The translations under genes were made by a program, and so were the position numbers. The notes under the pieces are model-generated. The model worked only from the letters and a program-made list of their open reading frames with translations, was not told the origin of the DNA and made no database searches. Below are positions 8,251-15,961 of a stretch of 64,000 bases of DNA, piece by piece. Numbering within the stretch: position 1 is the stretch's first letter; the number at the start of each line of letters is the position of its first letter. Origin of the DNA: Paenibacillus soyae (GTDB lineage Bacteria > Bacillota > Bacilli > Paenibacillales > Paenibacillaceae); contig NZ_JANIPJ010000003.1 of the NCBI RefSeq assembly GCF_024623455.1, positions 248,001 through 312,000 on the forward strand. The letters are read 5' to 3'.

Positions 8251-8463
8251 TTAAGTGTGGATCGGCACAAGCAGAAGCTCTAATCGTCCAAGATCGACGT
8301 TGAGCCGTCCCTCTACCGTTTCGTACTCCCGATTTCCTACGACCAAATAATTGACATGCTCAAGCGCGGCCACCATGTTCATCGTCCACTCCCGTTCTTC
8401 GATGTGAATCAGGCCTCCGCTTGGGCTTTTCTCCATTAATACAACCTTCATGCCTTGTTCCAC
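8251..8463 (-). CDS. Small 70-aa protein, first gene of the DUF350/ATP-grasp operon
   Basis: Reads MEQGMKVVLMEKSPSGGL and continues with a mixed alpha/beta pattern to LGRLELLLVPIHT. No signal peptide, membrane helix or recognised domain. The GTG at 8463 is preferred because AGGAAGGG lies seven bases upstream; an internal ATG four codons later lacks a well-placed site. It is 28 bases before the Ser-rich gene and directly downstream of a sigma-W-like promoter, so it belongs to the envelope-stress operon. Its function is unknown. Confidence 0.6.
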   Translation of the reverse strand: MEQGMKVVLMEKSPSGGLIHIEEREWTMNMVAALEHVNYLVVGNREYETVEGRLNVDLGRLELLLVPIHT

Positions 8464-8497
8464 TTTGGTTCCCTTCCTCTCCGCTAGTCGACTGCTG

Positions 8498-8546
8498 ATC
8501 AAATTTGATTATAACGTATTACGGCAATCTTGTGGCAGACGTTCCA
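8498..8546 (-). promoter_or_regulatory. ECF-type promoter and palindrome before the DUF350/ATP-grasp operon
   Basis: On the minus strand TGGAAC (8546-8541) and CGTAAT (8523-8518) are separated by 17 bases, the same architecture as the pspA promoter. Just downstream, a perfect palindrome ATCAAATTTGAT (8498-8509) overlaps a TATAAT on the same strand (8513-8508), which could be an operator or an overlapping second promoter. Confidence 0.6.
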
Positions 8547-8654
8547 TACCCATGGGATTTTTTGTGAGGGGAAATCGGTTTAAAGGGGCAGCGAGACGTT
8601 TATTGGAGTTATATCGAATCATTGTAAAAAAACGCGTTACATGGGGGTGAGCCT

Positions 8655-9758
8655 ATGTCTTATAAGGAGAAAAGAGGGTTCAAATGGCTGGTCACCTCCA
8701 TTCTGATCCTGCTGTTTCTATACCTGCTTCGCCTAAATCATCAGTGGCTGCTGCCGCTTTGGAAGGCGCTGAACGCCGTCTTCGTTCCTCTGGCGATTAC
8801 GGCCGTCTTCTATTATCTGCTCCGTCCTTTCGTCGACGGGCTGGAACGGCGAAAAGCGCCGCGAGGGATTGCGGTGCTGATCGTATTCGTCCTGGTCGGG
8901 CTGCTGCTAGCAGGCATAATCCTCACGGCGGGGCCGTTCATTCGGGACCAATTCGCCGAATTTGCGGCGCAGGTACCGGTCATGATCGACTTCGCCGCGG
9001 AGACGATCGAGTCGCTCCGCGACGGACACGAGACGCTGTCGCCGCCGATCCAGGAGGCGATTCCGAACGTCGGAAGCGAGCTCGCTTCGGAGTGGAACCG
9101 CTATGCGGGATCGATCGCGAACAGTCTGCTGCGCGTGGTCGAGTGGATCAGCAACGCCCTGCTCATCCTGAGTTTGGTGCCGTTCATTCTTTATTACGCG
9201 CTGAAGGATAGCGACAAGCTTACTCCGAAGCTGGCGCGGCTTGCGCCGGAACGATACCGGGACCGGATGCCCGCCCTTCTCGACGAGCTGGACGATACGC
9301 TCGCTTCCTACATCCGCGGCAAGCTGATCGTCTCCCTGCTCGTCGGCGTCATGCTGCTTGTCTGTTATTTGGCCATTGGCCTGGACTACGCGCTAGTGCT
9401 CGCATGCATCGGCATGTTCGCCAACATCATTCCGTTCTTCGGCCCGGTTATTGGAGCGGTTCCCGCCATGCTGGCCGCCCTGTTTCAAGATCCGGTCAAA
9501 TCGCTCTACGTCCTTGCCTTAACCGTCATCGTCCAGCAGATCGAAGGGAACTTCATCTCGCCTCAGGTGATGGGACGCACGCTCGACATTCATCCCGTGA
9601 CGGTCATTGTCCTTATTCTTGCCGCGGGCAGCGTCGGCGGCCTGCTCGGTATTCTGCTCGTCGTGCCTGCGTACGCCGCCGCGAAGGTCGTATTGAAGCA
9701 TGCGACGGCGATGCGGCAGCAATCGGAAACGGCCCATGACCGCGGGCTTGAGGAGTGA
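8655..9758 (+). CDS. AI-2E family transporter (UPF0118/YhhT type)
   Basis: A 367-aa polytopic membrane protein with about eight helices. N-terminal hairpin helices (ILILLFLYLLRL; ALNAVFVPLAITAVFYYLL; GIAVLIVFVLVGLLLAGIIL) are followed by a polar region (about 100-150). The C-terminal core carries the family signature ANIIPFFGPVIGAVPA and the segment QQIEGNFISPQVMGRTLDIHP. Members range from AI-2 exporters to Na+/H+ antiporters, so the substrate is open. It is transcribed alone, divergent from the ATP-grasp operon, and followed by the 51-bp repeat array instead of a terminator. Confidence 0.9.
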   Translation: MSYKEKRGFKWLVTSILILLFLYLLRLNHQWLLPLWKALNAVFVPLAITAVFYYLLRPFVDGLERRKAPRGIAVLIVFVLVGLLLAGIILTAGPFIRDQFAEFAAQVPVMIDFAAETIESLRDGHETLSPPIQEAIPNVGSELASEWNRYAGSIANSLLRVVEWISNALLILSLVPFILYYALKDSDKLTPKLARLAPERYRDRMPALLDELDDTLASYIRGKLIVSLLVGVMLLVCYLAIGLDYALVLACIGMFANIIPFFGPVIGAVPAMLAALFQDPVKSLYVLALTVIVQQIEGNFISPQVMGRTLDIHPVTVIVLILAAGSVGGLLGILLVVPAYAAAKVVLKHATAMRQQSETAHDRGLEE

Positions 9759-9778
9759 GCCATACAGTACCGTCTTAC

Positions 9779-10205
9779 TTGCTCGAATGCTGCTGACGGC
9801 GGGGCTGTAAGGCGTTTTTAGCGCCTTATTCGCTCGCATGCGACTAGCGGCGGGGCTGTAAGGCGTTATTAACGCCTTATTCATTCGAATGATGCTGGCG
9901 GCGGGGCTGTAAGGCGTTATTAACGCCTTATTCATTCGAATGCTGCTGGCGGCGGGGCTGCAAGGCGTTATTAACGCCTTATTCATTCGAATGCTGCTGG
10001 CAGCGGGGCTGTAAGGCGTTATTAACGCCTTATTCGCTCGAATGCTGCTGACAGCGGGGCTGCAAGGCGTTATTAACGCCTTATTCGCTCGAATGCTGCT
10101 GACAGCGGGGCTGTAAGGCGTTATTAACGCCTTATTCGCTCTCATGCGGCTGACGGCGGGGCTGTAAGGCGTTTTTAGCGCCTTATTCGCTCGCATGCGG
10201 CTGCT
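9779..10205. repeat. Tandem array of 51-bp units, about eight copies
   Basis: GGGGCTG recurs at 9801, 9852, 9903, 9954, 10005, 10056, 10107 and 10158, a spacing of exactly 51 bases every time. Each unit has the dyad TAAGGCGTTA-T-TAACGCCTTA followed by TTCATTCGAATG or TTCGCTCGAATG and a GCTG-rich spacer. The first and last units share a variant dyad centre (TTTTTAGCG); the six inner units are nearly identical. Because 51 is a multiple of three, the minus strand stays open and would encode a 17-residue repeat, but there is no ribosome binding site or plausible gene start, so I take the array as non-coding. Confidence 0.93.
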
Positions 10206-10224
10206 GGCGCTGCATTATTCTGCT

Positions 10225-10358
10225 ATCTCACCTAGTACCTTTCACTTTTGGACCGTAGAATACTTCCTCCACCAATTGCCTGTCATCTACGGGGCGACTG
10301 GACTCCCCTTACTTCGGCCGGACTTGCACCGGCAAGCTCTCCCTAGCCTGGCCGGGTA
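10225..10358 (-). ncRNA. Candidate structured RNA of unknown class
   Basis: This gene-free stretch contains several nested complementary segments: CCGTAGA/TCTACGG (10253-10259 with 10286-10292), GGGG/CCCC (10291-10294 with 10305-10308), CTTGC/GCAAG (10323-10327 with 10332-10336) and competing CCGG pairs. The minus strand has the purine-rich loops usual for a folded RNA (for example AAAAGTGAAAGG). No class was recognised and no promoter is evident. It could also be a remnant of a mobile element. It lies between the MFS terminator and the repeat array. Confidence 0.3.
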
Positions 10359-10361
10359 CGC

Positions 10362-10397
10362 AAAAAAAGCGGTACAGCAAAAACTCCTGTACCGCCT
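10362..10397 (-). terminator. Terminator of the MFS gene
   Basis: On the minus strand GCGGTACAG and CTGTACCGC form a nine-base stem followed by TTTTTTTG, shortly after the MFS stop. Confidence 0.9.
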
Positions 10398-10404
10398 TAC
10401 TCAA

Positions 10405-11577
10405 CTAAACCGCCTTCTCCAAATTTGAGCTTCGTACAAAATACACCGCAAACGCCAAACAAAACGCCGCCAGAAAAGCAAACCCTCCGACGAGGTCCAG
10501 CTTGGAGGCAAAGTAGCCAAAGCCCGCCCCAACGACGATCAGCGCCGCGTTCAGAAGGAGCGACTGGAAGGAATCGATGGTCGCGCGCATCGCCGAGTCT
10601 ATCCTGTGATGCAGGTAACCCGAAGCGAGAGGCTCTACGATTCCAGCGATCAAGCAGACCAGGAACAACGCGGCAATGCCGCTTATGTCCTTCGCCCAAG
10701 CCGCGTAAGCGTAGCCCGCCGCCGAGAGCAGCGTAACCGTGACGATGATCGTCCGGAGGCTTAATCTGTCCTTAAGCTTATAAGCCAGCAAATTGCCCGG
10801 CAACCGGATGACGAACAGCCCGGCGGAAAACAATCCGAACGCCGCTACCGGAATGTGCACCCTCTCCAGGTACAACTGCCAGAATTCATCGACATACGTG
10901 ATGGCCGCGCCGATCGCCATGCCGGCCATCATGACGACGTACACGCTCGGATTCAGCCGGAAAAATCGGATCGACTCCGTCCAATAGGTCCGGAGCGGAA
11001 TCGCTTGCTCCTCCTCATCCGCCGCTTGGAGCTTCGGTTCCTTCAGCAGCAGCGTCAGGACGGAGGCGACGATCATGCTGCCGAAGGACAGCCAGTAGTT
11101 GAATTCGAAGCCGAATTTCCCCGCCAGCAGGCTGCCGCTTAGCGCGGCCAACATCGTCGAGACGATATCGACGGCGTTCAAGCGGCCCAAATATTTTTCG
11201 AAGCGAGCTTCACTCTTGTCCTGCAGCAGAGAGTCATATAGGAGCGCGTTCTCCGCGCCGCTTGCAGCCGAGCTCCCGATCGCCGCGAGAAAGACGACCA
11301 GGGCGAAATGCCAAAACTCCGTCGAGAAGATCAGGATCAAAAACTCGAGACAGCCGAGACACGCGGACAAGACGATCATCCGCTTCCTGCCCCACTTGTC
11401 GGCGATGATCCCGGTCGGCACCTCGAGAAGCACGATGGTCACGGCGAACAAAATCTCCGTCATAACGACCATCGGGATGGTCATGCCTCTCTCTTCCCAG
11501 AACAGCCTCTCGATCACGTAGGCCGGAATGAGATTGTAAAAAAATCGTATTGCATACAGCTTCCAAAGGTTAGGCAT
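10405..11577 (-). CDS. MFS transporter (drug/metabolite permease)
   Basis: A 390-aa, twelve-helix major facilitator. The loop between helices 2 and 3 carries the motif-A variant GIIADKWGRKRMI near 58-70, preceded by LLEVPTG. The central cytoplasmic loop (KEPKLQAADEEEQ, about 175-187) separates the two halves. The pattern resembles DHA-type exporters of the tetracycline/macrolide branch, but no substrate can be inferred. The ATG is 13 bases after GAGAGGAG, a slightly long spacing. Monocistronic, ending at its own terminator. Confidence 0.85.
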   Translation of the reverse strand: MPNLWKLYAIRFFYNLIPAYVIERLFWEERGMTIPMVVMTEILFAVTIVLLEVPTGIIADKWGRKRMIVLSACLGCLEFLILIFSTEFWHFALVVFLAAIGSSAASGAENALLYDSLLQDKSEARFEKYLGRLNAVDIVSTMLAALSGSLLAGKFGFEFNYWLSFGSMIVASVLTLLLKEPKLQAADEEEQAIPLRTYWTESIRFFRLNPSVYVVMMAGMAIGAAITYVDEFWQLYLERVHIPVAAFGLFSAGLFVIRLPGNLLAYKLKDRLSLRTIIVTVTLLSAAGYAYAAWAKDISGIAALFLVCLIAGIVEPLASGYLHHRIDSAMRATIDSFQSLLLNAALIVVGAGFGYFASKLDLVGGFAFLAAFCLAFAVYFVRSSNLEKAV

Positions 11578-11722
11578 GCTTATTCATTGGCTCCTCTCGA
11601 TTGGATCGTAACTATCTACGATGTTCAATCGAGTTGCTTGGCGGGGCACGGGATGGCGCTAACGATTAGCAAGGGGGTCTGGTTACAGGCATGGGGGCTC
11701 TCCTTTCCTTGGTCAACGACTT

Positions 11723-12487
11723 TCAGCTCGTTGTATATGTAAAAATATGATCGCCGATCGAAATAAATTGGACCGTTTGATTGGTATTATCAAAAAATGA
11801 AAATGACAACACATAATCCGAGGATCCCTTGATTTCCCATGGAAGGATGCTTGGGACTTTTTTCAGCTCGCTGTTTTTGCTTTGGAGAATGTAAGCAGCA
11901 CCCTCGCCGTCTTCATCCCCCACAGCATTCCCATATTTCCGATATACGTGATCCTTCGCAAATCCAATACCGATATCTCTATTCGTCCGATATCGATTCG
12001 TCTCGTTATTATCAGCCGAAACAACCATACCGACCACTTGATTGTCCCGATAAAAGATCTGCAGTCCGTCATAATTGTGCAGCCCAACCATATTAATGTC
12101 CGGCTCGGCAGACAGCTTGCTCTCCACTTCCTCCTTGGACATTCCAAGCGTAATGACGGTTCCCGTCAATTCGTCCTTAATGCTTAAATCCTCCATTGAA
12201 AATTCGCCGGGATCGTCGCTAATGCGTATCGTCTCCGTCAGTTCGTCCCAGCCGACCTCTTTCCCCAGCGCTTCTCCGACGAACCGAATCGGAACATAGG
12301 TCGTGCCTTTGTAGATGAAGCCCTCCTTGTCCGGCTCGGGAAGCTGTGATTCCCCATTGAATATGTATTTCAAGTCTTTGAAAAATACATCAATCTGCGT
12401 CGAGCCTACGGCCGCATAAGCGGTCGCAGCGCCGAACAGCGCACAGCAAACAAATCCGAGCGCAAACGATTTAATCTGAAAACGCAT
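11723..12487 (-). CDS. Exported protein with copper-amine-oxidase-like stalk domain
   Basis: A 254-aa secreted protein with a signal peptide (MRFQIKSFALGFVCCALFGA, cleavage near AYA-A at 25). Residues about 55-90 (YKGTTYVPIRFVGEALG, then TIRIS) are the copper amine oxidase N-terminal-like domain, a surface stalk very common in Paenibacillaceae. The second half (GMSKEEVESKL, DGLQIFYRDNQVVGMVVSAD, GIGFAKDHVYRKYG) looks like two BLIP/SmpA-like repeat units. No enzymatic residues are seen; a cell-surface binding role is likely. Transcribed alone; start supported by GGTGGAGGGG. Confidence 0.72.
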   Translation of the reverse strand: MRFQIKSFALGFVCCALFGAATAYAAVGSTQIDVFFKDLKYIFNGESQLPEPDKEGFIYKGTTYVPIRFVGEALGKEVGWDELTETIRISDDPGEFSMEDLSIKDELTGTVITLGMSKEEVESKLSAEPDINMVGLHNYDGLQIFYRDNQVVGMVVSADNNETNRYRTNRDIGIGFAKDHVYRKYGNAVGDEDGEGAAYILQSKNSELKKVPSILPWEIKGSSDYVLSFSFFDNTNQTVQFISIGDHIFTYTTS

Positions 12488-12535
12488 GGTTCCCCTCCAC
12501 CCGTTCTACCTAGTTGCTTGAAATCCCTACCTAGG

Positions 12536-13528
12536 CTACATCAGCAGCTCCAGCCACTGTTCCTTCGTAATCGCGCCAAAATAATACGCGAGGTCGAGGG
12601 AGTCCGTCAGCTCGCGAAGCGCCGCCGCGTCGTACCGCGTGCCCGCGAGCTGCGCCGCGACCTCCGCGCTGTCGCCCCGGCCGAAGTAATCGCCGAAGAT
12701 CGCGGCTTCCGTAATGACGCCTTCTTCCACCTGCAGGCGCACGTCGAACGTGCCGACCCCTTCGATCCGCCGCTTCTGCTGCACGTTGAAGGCCGGCGAG
12801 CGCCCGTAATTCCACTCCCAGCTGCGATACCGCTCGTCCGCAAGCTTGCGGACATTGTCCCAATCCTGCTCGCTCAGCTCGTAGTAAGGAATGTCGTCGG
12901 CGCCGTCGAACAACGACCGCAGCAGCGCCTCGCGGAACTGCTCGATCGTCATCGGCTCCTTTAAGAATTCGGAAATGTTCGCCACGCGGCTCCGAATCGA
13001 TTTCGTTGATTTCGAGACGTATTTCTCCGCGTTCACCTTAAGGGCGGATACGACGTTTTCGATTTCCGAATCGAACAGAAGCGTGCCGTGGCTGAACATT
13101 TTGCCCTTCGAGTGGAATTGGGCATTGCCCGAGATCTTGCGTTCGCCGACCTGCAGATCGTTCCGCCCCGTCAGCTCCGCGTCGACGCCCAGCTTGCGCA
13201 GCGCCTGGACGACCGGCTCGGTAAACTTCCGGAAATTGTGGAAGGAGCCGCCGTCATCCTTCATGATAAAGCTGAAGTTCAGGTTGCCGAGATCGTGATA
13301 CACGGCTCCGCCGCCAGAAAGTCTGCGCACGACATGAAGATTGTTTTCCTTCACGTATTCCGCGTTGATTTCTTCGACGGTGTTTTGGTTTTTGCCAATG
13401 ATGATGGACGGTTCGTTGATGTAGAAAAGCAAATAATCGTCTTCGCCCGGCAGGGAGCGAAGGATATATTCCTCAAGCGCCAGATTGAGCGCCGGATCGG
13501 TTATGCCCTGATTGCTGACGAATCGCAT
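12536..13528 (-). CDS. lplJ: Lipoate-protein ligase
   Basis: A 330-aa enzyme that activates lipoate with ATP and attaches it to lipoyl domains of 2-oxoacid dehydrogenases or GcvH. The family signature RRLSGGGAVYHDLGN (about 68-82) forms the lipoyl-AMP pocket, and the catalytic lysine lies in GRNDLQVGERKISGNAQ (about 121-137). A C-terminal accessory domain from about 245 (KRRIEGVGTFDVRLQVEEG) is present. Length and order match B. subtilis LplJ (about 330 aa). Strong AAGGAGG seven bases before the ATG. Divergent from the aldo/keto reductase. Confidence 0.93.
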   Translation of the reverse strand: MRFVSNQGITDPALNLALEEYILRSLPGEDDYLLFYINEPSIIIGKNQNTVEEINAEYVKENNLHVVRRLSGGGAVYHDLGNLNFSFIMKDDGGSFHNFRKFTEPVVQALRKLGVDAELTGRNDLQVGERKISGNAQFHSKGKMFSHGTLLFDSEIENVVSALKVNAEKYVSKSTKSIRSRVANISEFLKEPMTIEQFREALLRSLFDGADDIPYYELSEQDWDNVRKLADERYRSWEWNYGRSPAFNVQQKRRIEGVGTFDVRLQVEEGVITEAAIFGDYFGRGDSAEVAAQLAGTRYDAAALRELTDSLDLAYYFGAITKEQWLELLM

Positions 13529-13594
13529 GCGGGTTCCTCCTTGTCATCGTACTTGGGAAGATTATACCTTTGCGGGCGGCGGTCGTTCAACTGC

Positions 13595-13624
13595 TTGGCA
13601 TCGTTCGCGGGACAAGAGTACAAT
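13595..13624 (+). promoter_or_regulatory. Sigma-A promoter of the aldo/keto reductase gene
   Basis: TTGGCA (13595-13600), an 18-base spacer and TACAAT (13619-13624), about 29 bases before the start at 13653. A second possible promoter (TTGTCA at 13541 and TATACC 16 bases later) lies upstream. Confidence 0.5.
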
Positions 13625-13652
13625 GGATAAAAAAACACGGGGAGTGAAGTTG

Positions 13653-14627
13653 ATGGAATTTCGGAAGCTTGGAGATAGCGGTCTGAAAGTATCCGCGCTT
13701 GGTCTCGGCACGAACGCGTTCGGGAAGCGCGCGGATGAGAAAACGTCGATCGAGGTCATTCATGCCGCCATCGACGCGGGCATTACGTTCATCGATACGG
13801 CGAACATCTATGCGGGCACGGAATCGGAGCGCATAATCGGGGAGGCGCTCAGAGGAAGGCGACACGAGGTCGTGCTCACGACCAAAGCGGGACTGCCGCG
13901 CGGGGCAGGGCCTTACGAGCGCGGCTCCTCGCGCCGTCACCTGATGGCCGAGCTGGATGCGAGCCTGAAGCGTCTTCAAACCGACTACGTCGATCTCTAT
14001 CAGATCCATACATTCGATCCGGAGACGCCGCTCGAGGAGACGCTGCGTACGCTGGACGACATGGTGCGCGCAGGCAAAGTGCGCTATATCGGAGCATCCA
14101 ACTATTACGCGTGGGAGCTCATGAAGGCGGTCGGCATCAGCGACCGGCTCGGGCTGAACCGGTACGTCTCTATGCAGACGAGCTACTCCCTGGCGGACCG
14201 TACGCCGGAGCGCGAACTGATACCGATGTGCCTGGATCAAGGGCTCGGCATCATCCCGTATTTCCCGCTGGCCGGCGGTATCTTGACCGGCAAGTACGCC
14301 GCGGCCGATGACGCTCCGTCCGGCTCGCGCGCGGATACCGATCCCGGCTTCCGCCGGTTCCTCGGCGACAAGACGATCGCTTTGTCTCGGCAGGTTAACG
14401 AGCTCGCCGGAGAGCTTGGAAGCACGGCCAGCGCCTTATCGCTCGCATGGCTGATGAAGCAGCCCGCCGTATCGACCGTGATCGTCGGCGCGACCCGCGC
14501 CGAGCAGGTGCAGGCGAATTTAGCCAGTGTCGAGCTGAAGCTGGACGACGCGGCGCTTGCGCGGCTTGATGAGATCAGCCGTCCCTTCCGTGAGGGCGAG
14601 CCTTTTGCGATTTATCGGTTGAGTTAA
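13653..14627 (+). CDS. Aldo/keto reductase (Kv-beta/YghZ-like)
   Basis: A 324-aa NADPH-dependent TIM-barrel reductase. It opens MEFRKLGDSGLKVSALGLGT; the catalytic Asp and Tyr lie in FIDTANIYAGTESERIIGEAL (first part near 44-52), the Lys in TTKAG, and the His in DLYQIHTFD. The cofactor-binding C-terminal block is STVIVGATRAEQVQANL. These features place it near the potassium-channel-beta-subunit/YghZ branch (AKR6/14). Longer in-frame starts at 13512 and 13623 lack ribosome binding sites; GGGGAGTGAAG precedes the ATG chosen. Confidence 0.92.
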   Translation: MEFRKLGDSGLKVSALGLGTNAFGKRADEKTSIEVIHAAIDAGITFIDTANIYAGTESERIIGEALRGRRHEVVLTTKAGLPRGAGPYERGSSRRHLMAELDASLKRLQTDYVDLYQIHTFDPETPLEETLRTLDDMVRAGKVRYIGASNYYAWELMKAVGISDRLGLNRYVSMQTSYSLADRTPERELIPMCLDQGLGIIPYFPLAGGILTGKYAAADDAPSGSRADTDPGFRRFLGDKTIALSRQVNELAGELGSTASALSLAWLMKQPAVSTVIVGATRAEQVQANLASVELKLDDAALARLDEISRPFREGEPFAIYRLS

Positions 14628-14636
14628 AGATGCAAA

Positions 14637-14687
14637 AAGTGCAGCAACTCCGCTCGAACGATGACGTCCGGCGAAATTGCTGCACTT
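14637..14687. repeat. Inverted repeat downstream of the aldo/keto reductase
   Basis: AAGTGCAGCAA (14637-14647) pairs with TTGCTGCACTT (14677-14687) around a 29-base loop. No T-run follows. The remaining gene-free DNA to 14881 contains more GCAGC-rich partial dyads (GATGCTGCACGTTCTGCAGC) but no gene that I can support. Confidence 0.6.
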
Positions 14688-14881
14688 CCTTCTGGAATTT
14701 GGCGGGCTATGAGCCAATTAGAGCTGATTAGTGAGCAGATGCTGCACGTTCTGCAGCGCCGTTTGAAAACGGAAATCCTGCAGGTTCGCAGCATTTCCGA
14801 GCGCGCGCCTGCGAGTTTCCTCGGCATGTTGAGCGCGTTGTTAGATTAGAGTCCATCCATCACGCCCGTCCGCCGCCTCGC

Positions 14882-15874
14882 CTATGCTTCGTCCGCCGGG
14901 AACTTCAGCCCGATCTGCCTTCTCGCTTCGTCGATGATTTCCATCGTGATGAGGGACACCTCGTGCGAGTTTGTCGGCGATTCGCGAAGACCCTTGTTCA
15001 GCAGGCCGATAAACTCTTCGGCCTCGTAATACATGTTCTCCTCGATCGTTGGACGGGACAAGTCCTCGGCGCTGCCGTCGCGCAGGCGCAGCTCGATGCT
15101 GGAAGGCTCGCTGATCCGGTCGATGAACAGATTGCCCAGCTCGCCCTGAATTTCGTTCGGGACAAACGAATTCGTAATTTTGGAATGCATCAGCACCGCG
15201 TCCATGTTGTCGTAGCCCAGCAGCAGGCTGCCTTCGCCGTCGACGCCGGATTCCAGCATGTAGCCTTGCGCCTTCACGGAGGTCGGTCTGCCGAACAGCG
15301 CCACCGCCGGATAGATGCAATAAATGCCGATGTCCATCAGCGATCCGTTGGACAGCTCCGGCTTGAACGCGTTCAGCACTTGGCCGGCCTTATATGCATC
15401 GTAACGCGAGGAGTATTGGCAGTAGCTCGCAAAATACCTTCTTACGGTCCCGATCCGCTCCAGATTGTCGCGGACCGCGGCGAATCCCGGCATAAGCGTC
15501 GACTTCACCGCTTGCATGAGCAGCGTGTTCGTTCGCTTGGCCGTCTCTATCATTTCCCTCATCTCGCGGGCATTGGAAGCGGCAGGCTTCTCGCACAGCA
15601 CGTGAATGCCGTGATTCATCGCCGCGATCGAATACGGGGCATGCAAGCTGTTCGGGCTCGCGATATAGACCGCGTCGATCTCTCCGCTCGCGAACATCGC
15701 GTCCATATCCGTGAACCGATGGGGAATGTCGTGCTTGGCGGCGAATTCCGCGGCTTTCTCTTCCGTCCGGGAATAGACGGCCGTCGCGGCGAATTCCTTA
15801 TGTTGTTTGGCGCCCACGAGGAAACGCTCCGTAATCCAGTTGGTGCCGATGATGCCGAATCTGATGGTTGTCAT
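14882..15874 (-). CDS. Gfo/Idh/MocA family oxidoreductase
   Basis: A 330-aa NAD(P)-dependent oxidoreductase. The N-terminal Rossmann fold starts RFGIIGTNWITERF, the family motif CEKPAASNAREM (about 94-105) carries the Lys that contacts cofactor and substrate, and the C-terminal alpha/beta domain has GSLMDIGIYCIYPAVALFG (active-site Asp/His-like region). The form is that of dihydrodiol dehydrogenase/scyllo-inositol dehydrogenase relatives acting on sugars or cyclitols. Transcribed alone, divergent from the DUF5808 protein; AGAAGGAG precedes the ATG. Confidence 0.9.
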   Translation of the reverse strand: MTTIRFGIIGTNWITERFLVGAKQHKEFAATAVYSRTEEKAAEFAAKHDIPHRFTDMDAMFASGEIDAVYIASPNSLHAPYSIAAMNHGIHVLCEKPAASNAREMREMIETAKRTNTLLMQAVKSTLMPGFAAVRDNLERIGTVRRYFASYCQYSSRYDAYKAGQVLNAFKPELSNGSLMDIGIYCIYPAVALFGRPTSVKAQGYMLESGVDGEGSLLLGYDNMDAVLMHSKITNSFVPNEIQGELGNLFIDRISEPSSIELRLRDGSAEDLSRPTIEENMYYEAEEFIGLLNKGLRESPTNSHEVSLITMEIIDEARRQIGLKFPADEA

Positions 15875-15892
15875 GGTGGTTGCTCCTTCTCT

Positions 15893-15921
15893 TTGACAAA
15901 GTAATTCTACTATATTATATT
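15893..15921 (+). promoter_or_regulatory. Sigma-A promoter of the DUF5808/PH-like gene
   Basis: TTGACA (15893-15898), a 17-base spacer and TATATT (15916-15921), about 40 bases before the GTG start at 15962. This is close to the full housekeeping consensus. Confidence 0.75.
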
Positions 15922-15961
15922 GGGCGAGAACGCTAGGCGCGATAGATTTGGAGGTAGAACA

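Noticed and set aside
9519..10196. 225-aa open frame on the minus strand made of 17-residue repeats (NKALITPYSPA type)
   Set aside because: It arises because the 51-bp repeat is a multiple of three. No ribosome binding site precedes it, and its 3' part is antisense to the AI-2E transporter gene.
9779..10205. CRISPR array
   Set aside because: Units are contiguous tandem copies; there are no unique spacers between repeats and no cas genes in the window.
10225..10358. T-box, cobalamin riboswitch or tmRNA
   Set aside because: None of the conserved boxes of these classes (T-box TGG loop, B12 box, tRNA-like ends) could be found.
14661..14849. 62-aa open frame after the aldo/keto reductase
   Set aside because: An opposite-strand frame of the same size overlaps it, no good ribosome site exists, and the DNA is full of inverted repeats.
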